Source: Eopsaltria australis (taxonomy: Eukaryota; Chordata; Aves; Passeriformes; Petroicidae). From it: a stretch of DNA of 64,000 nucleotides. The notes under the pieces were generated by a model. It worked only from the letters and a program-made list of their open reading frames with translations. It was not told the origin of the DNA and searched no databases. Made by a program: the position numbers and the translations under genes. The stretch's first letter is position 1. The number at the start of each line of letters is the position of its first letter. Positions 54,935-64,000 of the stretch are shown piece after piece. Location: NCBI GenBank assembly GCA_034509425.1, contig JAVTVJ010000946.1, positions 62,001-126,000 of the forward strand, read 5' to 3'.

Positions 54935-55480
54935 AAAATATAGAATGGATTAGAATAGAATAGAATAGAATAGACTGTTCAGAAGAGTCCTACATCAATC
55001 ATCCAGTCCAAATGTCTGACATCTACTTCAGGGCTGGTCAAAGGATAAATAATGTTATTAAGGGCATTGTCCAAATGCCTCCTCAACACTGACAGGCCTG
55101 GGGCATTGATTACCCTTCTAGGCACCCTGTTCCAGTGTTTGACCACCCTCTCAGTGAGGAAATGCTTCCTCATGTCCAGTTTAAACCTTTCCTGGCACAG
55201 CTTTGAACCATTCCCACATGCCCAGCACTGGATACCAGGGAGAAGGTATCAGCATCTCCCTCCTGCTGAGCTTCTTTCTGCCAAGCAGCACCTCAGATCC
55301 CTTCCTGCAGGGCTGCTCCCCTGCCACTTCTCTCCCAGTTTACATTTGTTCCTGGTATTTCTCCATCCCAAGTGCAGAATCCTGCATTTTGACTTGTACA
55401 TGGAATAGAGGCAGCTCTTTTCCAGAAGAACTTCACCTGCAAGTCCAAACTGTGGTCCAGGGGACTTCCCTTTGTGGTCT
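54935..55480 (-). mobile_element. CR1 LINE 3' fragment
   Basis: On the plus strand it begins with the reversed CR1 tail (AGAATAGAATAGAATAGACT) and continues through TTATTAAGGGCATTGTCCAA, CCCTGTTCCAGTGTTTGACC and GCTTTGAACCATTCCCACAT, all CR1 3' sequences. The minus-strand translation FLTERVVKHWNRVPR fits the end of CR1 ORF2. The right edge is approximate. Confidence 0.87.
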
Positions 55481-55673
55481 GAAGCTTTTATGCAAAATCA
55501 AATTAAGAACAGCAATTTGCAGAACTTGTCAGTTCTAATGAGTCTGAACCATGGGGAATTTTAGAGTTCACAGAGATCTGGAGTTGCTCAGAGGTTTGGG
55601 AGCCACTGGCACAGGGAATGCACCCACTTCATCCAGGGCCAATGGCAATCAGTGAGGAGATGCTGATTTGGAA

Positions 55674-55808
55674 AGGTTTTGGGGTTTTGTTTGTTTGTTT
55701 GTTTGTTTGTTTTTTTGGGGTTTTTTTGTTTGGTTGGTTTTTTTGGGGTTTTTTGTTTGTTTTTTTTCTGGTTTTTTGGGGATTTTTTTTGGTTTTTTTG
55801 TTTTTTGT
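55674..55808 (+). repeat. T/G-rich low-complexity tract
   Basis: A (TTTG)n core flanked by runs of T with GGGG interruptions, about 135 bases. ORFs across it on either strand are artefacts of composition. Confidence 0.95.
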
Positions 55809-58800
55809 CAGAGGTGAAAATAAGAAATAAATAACAGAAGCTGTTTTTACACTCATGGCTTTTAGATGACTGAGCCTCACTGCAGGCTCCAACCCTTCCT
55901 ACCCCTGCAGAGGGATGTAGACAAATCTTCCTGGTCACCTTGTGGAACTAAAAGAGATCAAATCCTTACTCAACACCCCCTTTCCCAGCATGGCATCACT
56001 GCTTGATGAGAGCTCAGATTGCTGAGATATAGAGTTTGCAGGGAAAATATATCTTCTTTAGCACCTTTGCACTGAAGGTGATATGTTGGCAGAATGGAAA
56101 ATGAAGCAGTAGTTTTAAAGGCAAGATATTAAACAGAAACACTTTTGAGGGGGTAATGATAGAAGGAGAAGGGGGGAAATGAATTAGAGCTTAGCAGGAG
56201 CTACCTGGGTCAGGAGGTTAATGAGATTTTGGGTAAGGCAAGAGCTCTACACACAAACATATCTGTGTCAGGGACTTGGCTGTCACCCTGCTCAGCCCAC
56301 TGGGCTCACCAAGCATCCTGCTCTGAGGTTGCAGCTTCACACCAGCCTAAGTCACTCTGATAACTGGTGGCTGCAAGTTGTCCCCCTCCCTTCTCTCCTC
56401 CAGCTGACCATTCCCATCCATTCCTTTTGTTCCAGCCCCAGACTCCACCAGCTTCTGCCCCTCTGAGTGAGTGTATAAGTGCAGGAGCAAATCTAGTATC
56501 AGGTCAAAACAGGAAAAAAATAAAAAAGAGAATTGTTTTTGGAGCATGAGGTTGCCATATAGCCATCCTAGTCTTGTATAAACTCATGCTGAAGCTAAAA
56601 AGGTTGTATGATGGCATGACCCTCCAATTCCCAGCCCTGCCCACTCCCTTAGGTGGATACTTCTGCTCCTGTAGGAATATAAGTTTAAACTTGGAGGTAG
56701 AATGGGATTTATCTTCTGACCATCCATGCTCTTTATTTGTTAGCACATTCCATGGTGGGTTCTTAGCAGAGCCTCATTTTTAGCAGCAGTTTGTAAGTGA
56801 AGAAGTCTTGAACCTCATTTGGAGAAGGAGGCAAATTTAATTCTGTTGCAGAGGCAGAAATACTCATTTAGACAGAGGTGGCTTGAAACAGAAATCTCCC
56901 CACGATTTAAAGGTCACTCTCACACACATAACTTTAGAAAACTTGCACAGGAGAAAAGGAAACCACCTACATTACAGTGATGGTTTCCAGGTTCTTTAGA
57001 ATTTGCACAGGAACTGTTGGAGTTTCTGCAGGAGGTAAAGCAAGAGGGGCAAAGAAGCAGCCACATCACACATTTTAAAGGGTCCAACCCCAACAAGGTT
57101 CAGCAGATTTTCTTTTAGGTCCACATGAGAAAAACACCTGATTTGAGCAACACAGAATCAAACAAACTCTTTGCAGGGATGTTTTATCACAAGTTGGTGG
57201 GATAGCATGGAAAGCAGAGTGAGCACTGACAGTTTAGAGAAGATCCAGGGTGAAAGAAGCTGAAGGCATCTTCTTCAGAGAGATGAAGTGTGGGGGTTAT
57301 TTTCATCTTTGTCCATAGAAAACACCCCCAAGCTTTAGATCTTTCAGGAGGAATGGGCCAACTTCTCAGCATCAGGAGTGTTTGGCCAACCTTTTATTTG
57401 AATGTTTGAATTTTTATTTAAACTAGGTGATAGCATGAGTCTGTGACACAGGGAGCAGGGTGAGGCACTGACTGCACGCTTGGGTTGGCATCAGTGCATC
57501 TACAAGGCATCCATTCTCCCTCCCAGAGAAGGAATTCTCCAGGCTTTGAAAATAATTTATTCTCCTCCTAAACTAAAGGGAGATTGGGTGACTAAACAAA
57601 TGCCCAGATTAGATGGGTTAGGGGTACAAAGTTAGATGAGTCGCAGCCTTAGGAGTCAAGATGTTGTGAGTGGAAACACTTTTGCTGTGTCCAGCCAGGG
57701 AAACAGGATTGGAATGCTGAGGTGATGACAGCACAGTGAGTTCTGGGTCAGGAATGGGGTTTCCATGGTGCACTAACAAAAACAGTCATTTGAACAGGAG
57801 ATAAGTGCCACAAAGCCTTCAAAAAAAAAAAAAGTCATCTTTAGAGCCTGAATGAGCCTAAGAGCTTAAAAACTGCTCTCATCAGGATTTTTTTCCTTAA
57901 GGTGAATTACTGCCATCCTCTTCAAATCCATGAGAAGTCAAATGTTTTCTTTAGTAGCCCATAGAAAGGCATTAGAGGCTGGCTGTACTTTTAAACTAAT
58001 AATGACAGTCACTTAAGGGAAATATTTAGCATTTGATAAAGACTACAGATGGTCTTTGTCTTAGCTAAGAGCTAAAACTTGCAAATATTCAAGCAGAGAA
58101 AGACCCAAGCTGGTGATTTCTCAGACTCTCATTGCCAGAAGCCCAGAGCCTTGGTCTGAGTAAAGACAGCTGGAGACTTCCTCCAGATTTTCTGTGTCTC
58201 ATTAAAAAGTTTTAAAACAGAGGAGGAGAGTCTGCATAGAGCCTCCTTCACATCAACTTTGTGCCAAGGTCAGGTCCTTAAAAGTAATGGAATTATTCCT
58301 TATTATTTTTGAGAAGCTGAGTGATTTTATTAATTTTAACCTTTTTCCAGGTGTTGGGAGGTGCCATTTCTCTAGGTATGACCTCTATCTTGATGAGAGT
58401 TAGGAAAGTCATAGTAAATAAGTTTGTTATCATTAACAACTTTAAAATACCTCCTATTATATAGTTAGAGCCAGGCTGTGTAACAGCAACCCAGTGAAAT
58501 TTTGTCTATGGTGTCCACTGAGTAATATTCCATGTTTTCTTCTCCAGGTTGTTCATGATGCAGACTGAAGGAAAGAAAAACAAGTATTTTGTGCTGTCCC
58601 ATTACACAAGACACAGATCTGTCAAAGGTTTCACTCAAACCATGAGATCTTTATTAGAGATTCTGACTGCTGCTACCTGCTAAGTACCTGAGCACCTGGA
58701 GTGGCAGCCAGGAGGACATAAATAATAAATTTGGAAGCAGGCAAGCTTTGAAAGTCAGCCTTGAGGTCATCACACCCCAGACATTCAAGAATCTGTGATG

Positions 58801-60184
58801 CAAAATGAAGACCCTGAATGGGAGGGGAGGCAAGGAGTCCATTCTGCTCTTCAGGCAGATGCTCAGGCTGAGGAGCATAAAAATAACCCTGGGAGTGTCT
58901 CTCTCAGTGCCACTTGGAGAGGGCAAGCAGCACTGCTGCTTCTTGAGAAGAGCTGAGTGCCAGGTGTGAGCTTGGAACTTATATATTCTAAAAATTATCC
59001 TCATCAAGGCTGTTCTGATTTTGTTTTTTTTTTTTCTTTTCTCTTGTGCTTTGTTGTTGGTAAGAAATACTAAGAAGAAGTGGCCAGAAGTGAACACAGT
59101 GAGCATTTAGGGTCTTCTGCCTTGTTCCAGCCAAGTAATTCTGAGGAGGCCACATCATAAGAAATTACTTATTTTGAGTTATGGCTCAGGAGAGTTTGCC
59201 AGCTGGTTTATCCTGAGGTCTGATAGGAAGATGGGAGCTGGGAGGTCCCCATCCCTCGTGCTTTAGCTTGAGATGAACCCTCAAAACACCACGAGACAGG
59301 TAGAGGTGGATAAGCAAGGTATTCTACGATGGATTTCACCTGGGAGTGTTTTTTCTACCAATCCTGACTTGTTCAAGCTTCCTGCTGGCACCAAACTATT
59401 CTTTCTTATCCTTTCTACCCTGCAAAGAAAAAGAATTTGGAGTTCTTTGGCTCTGCAGCACAGAAAACATAGAGCTGAACTTTTGTGAGAACATGTCCCA
59501 AAAACCATTGATGTAATTTTTGGCCACTTGGAAACCTAATTCAAATTTTGGGCTGAGTTCCACTCTATTTATATTGGAGATGTAATAAAGGGAGGCAGGA
59601 AAGCAGTGGAATTTCCCCAACAATGATTCTTCAGAGTGCACAGGGGTGGCCTAGCCACCTGTGGATGCTTTTATGTATTGGATGATATTGATCATGGATC
59701 TGATCAAACTCTGTGCAAAACCTTTGGTCTGAGTGGGAAACCCTTCCCAGTGAGCAGTGCTCAGCTCCTGCTTCATCGGGAATTTTAACACACCCTCCCT
59801 GGTACCTCTCCTTATCCTCACAAAGGACTCATCTGCAGCCAGAGTTACCCAGAAGGGTGATTTCACACCGAGGGTTTTAAAAGGAATTCCAAACTGAGAG
59901 CTGATGCCTCCCAACAGGGGGGGAATTGTCATGCACAGAGGTTCCTCCCTGGCTCTAAATCATCCTGCTGAGATGCAGGGATCCAGGCACAAATCCTGTT
60001 AGCTCGGGAGAAATCAATACCTAATGTTTCTATAACTTTAAATTGTACACAGCCATGCAGAGACACGCCTTAAAATTGTTTGTAAGTGTATTTAGTTGTA
60101 CAAATAATTACACAGATGCATACAATATATGCATGAATGTATTTGTCACACAGGGTCATTAAATGGTCTGTATTTTAGACTTGT
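55809..60184. other. Non-coding DNA
   Basis: Somewhat richer in GC than the left half. Only short chance ORFs; no exon or repeat family was recognised. A T-rich spot is at 59020-59042 and a poly-A run at 57820-57832. Confidence 0.5.
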
Positions 60185-60435
60185 GGAAATAAATATATAT
60201 CTAGGATATAGATATTTCTTTCTCTTTTTATCTATAGGTATACATATAAAGAATATATAAATATATAAATATATATTAATATACAAAATATATATTGTAT
60301 ATAAAATACACATTATGTATCTCATATACTAAAACATAAAACATATGAGATATTATGTGTGAGATATATATACATATAAAAGATACATGTAATATAATAC
60401 ATATCTATGATATATATGCATATATAATGGATATA
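60185..60435 (+). repeat. TA-rich cryptic simple sequence
   Basis: Dense ATATAT, ATAAAT and GATATA motifs over 250 bases without a fixed unit. Confidence 0.85.
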
Positions 60436-63400
60436 GTACTTATAGGCAATCTTGTAGATATTAGCTTCATTCTTCTGCTTCATAATTTGATGGTGTTGAA
60501 TTTCTGAAGTTTGGTTTGTTTGGTTTTTTTTACATGAGGGAGTCTGTGGAGAAATTCAAGGTCCTTTTGCAGCTGCCCTGATTTTAAGTTTTGTATTCCT
60601 ATGGAGTAGGAAATGTTGCTAACTCAGGCAGCTTCCCACTGGAAGCACCAGGAAATGAAAATCCTTAATCAATGAGTGCAAAACCAATGGATTTTTGAGA
60701 TGGAGGTTTCTCTGGGTCTTGGCTTATCATTTCTGAGGCATCCCAATTAAAGACCTTGTCAGCACAAATGATTTGTATCGAGTTGATATCTGTGGAGAAA
60801 GACCTCTGCAGCTGAATTCAGCAGGGAAGGATGCACAACCCTGATGTAATTCCCTCCTCCAAAAGCCACACGGTGTGGAGACTTTCCTAAAAGAATTCCT
60901 AACAAGATTCTTTTTCCTTTAGAAAGTTTTTTCTGCTGTATAAAGAAGAACAGCTGCTTGCTCCTGGTGCTCCCCAGGGTATGGCTGACACAACAGCAAA
61001 TCTTAACTACACTTGTGGCACATCCACCTGATGTCACAGTGTCAGGAAACACACCAAAGAGTTTTCCCCCTGCTTGAAAACTTCTGTTGACACAGGATTC
61101 TCTCTCAAGATTCTCTTCTGACACCACTGCACTGCACAAGCATTAAGGCCCAGAATCCTTCTGAAATTCTTACCCAAAGCTAAACTAGCTAAGCCATTAG
61201 TGTCCCAGCAAAATCCTCCTCAGCTCAGACAGCTGAAACTTCACCTTTTTTATGTGCTTCTAAAGTTAAACCAAATTAAACTCAAAGAATGGACAGCACT
61301 ACTGTGACATCCATTTTCTCATGTAGGAAAGCCTTGAGATATTTGTTCTCTGAGGTTGAAGCACAGGAAAGAATGTTAAAGCAGCAGAAAATATTCGAAT
61401 TTCTGTTAAAGTTTCAAAACCTCACATGAAAGTATTACCCAGATCTGTGATAATTTCACTGTCTTTGTGCATTCAAGGTTTAATGTGTCAAAACAACTGC
61501 CTGTGATTTATCCTTTCAACCTGTGAATTTTACTCTGTGCTCCGTGGGTTTATTCTGTATAAAAAAGTTTTGTTAAAGGTTATTAGGAAGATCAATGTTA
61601 TAATTAGTTGGCCAGAATTTGGTTTAGATGAGATTCTTCCAGTGGGAAAATATCAGGAGCCCATAAATAATTTTTTAAAAAGCTAAAATCTCTACAAATT
61701 AGGCAAAATACCTAGCTTGTGCTTTCTGCAAGTCCATCCATATCAATAGATCACTTCATAAAATCTCCAGTTTTTATTCATGTGTAAGAAAGAAAAAAGC
61801 AAATTTTAATGACCACAAGGATCTGCAGTGATCCAGAGCACAGTGAAGTAAATGGAATTTCCTTCCACAGAGGCAACCACAGCCAATGGTGGCAGCAGAG
61901 GAAGTTTTCTGAAGTTGAGCATTTAATGAGCTTTGGATAAGATGATTTCATGGCTCCTTCTCAGGAGCAGTGCCCAGGATCCTGAGCAATCTTGGGATTT
62001 GACCTCAGACACCTGCAGGTTATAAGGATCATAACTCTGCTCAGGGTTCAGGAGGTCCCTTCAGTCCTTCAGGACTATGAATTCTGGATGTGCTAAAATT
62101 AGCAATTCTCACTGTTTTGGTGATTCTCTGGCTGCTGGGTGCAGCTTCATCCTTTTCCACCCAGCACTTCCAATGCATCACTCTCCTCATTTATTTACTT
62201 AACTATTTCTTTTTGTCTGACCCTTTCTAAAACATCAAGAAGACACGTTCTGCTAATTGCTTGTGGATTCTTTAATTGCTATTTAATACCAGAGCAGTGC
62301 TGTCCTCCCCCTGTTTCTGAACATGTTGGGTCACAAGCTCAACCTGTTCCCACATTCTGGTGTCTTGAATAATCCTTCAATTTGGAAATAGGGGTAGTAA
62401 CCAGAGTAACTGTGGTAACTCCACTGCTCTGATGTAGCACACAAATGTCTGAACAATCTTCTGTAGAAAGAAACAAAAAAGAAAATCAAGGGGATAGCAA
62501 CTGCCTTTGGGCTTTGCAGCTAGTAATCTTCAACAGTTTATTATAAAATATACATAAAAATTAGAAGAAGTTAAACTGAATCACAAATATTTGGAGGACA
62601 AATAAGCCTGTGAGTTTATCATCCACATGCTGGGAGTTCATGGATGGAGATGCTCACAGGAAGGTTTGTCTGCAGGCTCAGTGAAACTAGTTTGGGAGAA
62701 AGCAGAAAACCACCAGTATTGGCATTATCTGATATTTTCTTTATACTTCATGGTAATTCTTTATTATGGTGAAAATCGAGCAGTGATGCTGCTTGGTGCA
62801 GTAGAAAATGAGTACAGAGTGAGCAAACTCCTCACATCAAGAAATACAGAGAAACAGCAAACCAGAAAATTGAAAAGATGAGATCCTGCAGAGATGTTAA
62901 ACACAGTCTTTATTTTGCAGAGATTTATTACACAGTTTAAGTTAATACAGCTTTCCCTACAACTCAAAAGATGCAATAAATACTTACATTGGCTTCCTGA
63001 GACCCTATCTAGGTGCAGTTTCTTTTCAGGGATTCCAGTTTACCTGACTGAACCTCTTGATTACAAAGTGGAATATATAAGTATTCAGCAAGAGAAACAT
63101 CTCCAATATTTAGCACTGAAATGGGAAAAAAACCAGACTGACCACTCTGGCAAACCCAGGAAACCTCCAGTTCTTTTAAATTCCATCCTCATCCCAGGCT
63201 GGAAGTTATTATCCATGACATGTGTCATTATGTCACATGGGGTTGCCTAGAGTTTCTTTGACACTTAAATAATCAGTTATCTGCTATTCCCAACTATATA
63301 TAGTCACTGCAAATGCCTGTTTTATTGGATGTGTGTGCTCTTTGAATGGTGCACAAGCAGCTGCTTCAGTAGCTTAGCATTTAATGTCTTTATATCATAC

Positions 63401-64000
63401 TAAGATCACTGTCTCACATGTCACACAAAGCCAGGGAGTGACAAGGGGCTGGAGCAGAATGAGATAAACCCATGGAAAGACAGATTTCCCAGGGATATGG
63501 ATGGTGTTTCTGTGATGTCACCTGATGGCAAACACGGTCAGTGGTGTGAGGAGGAACCCCAGCTTTCCTTTGGGTTTCTCAGCAATATTTCAAAAACAAA
63601 AGCCATCCCCCCCAGAAAAGGATTTTCAAGATGCTGTGCCAAGGCTGAGCAGTGCTTAAGGAAGATGTGGGTTTTGCTGAAGGGATAAATTGATTGGAGA
63701 AATAAGAAAGAACACTGCCAGGAGAAGTGACTGCATCTCTGTCGGCTTTAATTTACACCGCCCTGGCTGGGCTTGATAATTTCTTTGAAAATGCTTCTAA
63801 ACTTACCAGCAAATAAAATGGGCCAGGGCTGATTTTTGGGCTTCAGGGAAACGTGGTGACACCTGAACTCTCTTCTTCTGAACCCAGAATGGGCCAAGCT
63901 GTTCTGTGCTGCATCCACACCCTCCTTGATGGGATGTGAGACCTGGCACAGGAACGAGTCAGAGCTAAAACAACAAAACAATGGCTTGATGTGGCTGAGC
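60436..64000. other. Non-coding DNA to the window end
   Basis: No recognisable exon, RNA gene or repeat family. ORFs here are short and unconvincing. Confidence 0.5.

Noticed and set aside
55588..55938. Lys/Gln/Asn-rich ORF of 116 residues
   Set aside because: Translation of the T/G-rich low-complexity tract.

Overview
This window is bird nuclear DNA, most likely from a songbird. CR1 LINE fragments with their typical short 3' tails, several avian-type solo LTRs and two vertebrate exons show this. Nearly all of it is intron.

Host gene: two short plus-strand exons (6797-6873 and 25536-25686) have consensus splice sites and compatible phases. They encode adjacent parts of the ectodomain of an integrin alpha chain, best matched to ITGA9. 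The first exon ends after two bases of a Ser codon and the second supplies the third base. I found no further exon on either side.

Left part (1-44315): the introns hold a truncated class II-type LTR at the left edge, an internally deleted CR1, two copies of a 375-435 bp LTR-like repeat, two LTRs of a common avian family (about 9.6 and 22.3 kb), a solo LTR related to the provirus (13.9-14.5 kb), a GA-rich LTR-like element (18.6-19.3 kb), three copies of a ~900 bp LTR family, each with a 5 bp target duplication, and a ~1 kb LTR at 35.4-36.4 kb. One ~900 bp LTR sits inside a CR1 element. Most LTRs lie antisense to the host gene.

Provirus (44316-53048, minus strand): an essentially complete class II endogenous retrovirus. 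In its own orientation it reads LTR, Lys-type primer binding site, leader, gag, pro, pol, env, polypurine tract, LTR. gag, pro, pol and env are all open. gag to pro and pro to pol are each joined by a -1 frameshift at a recognisable slip site, and the first is followed by a perfect 9 bp hairpin. The pro frame carries a decayed dUTPase-like segment before the protease. The Env resembles the alpharetroviral type, with a furin site, an internal cysteine-flanked fusion segment and CX6CC, whereas gag-pro-pol is laid out like a betaretrovirus. The LTRs differ by three substitutions and one G-run indel, so the insertion is young. No target-site duplication is visible at its ends.

Right part (53049-64000): non-coding sequence with a CR1 tail, a longer CR1 fragment, a T/G-rich tract and a TA-rich tract. 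I recognised no exon there.

The main item is the intact-looking provirus with its two frameshift sites, mosaic Env and missing target duplication.
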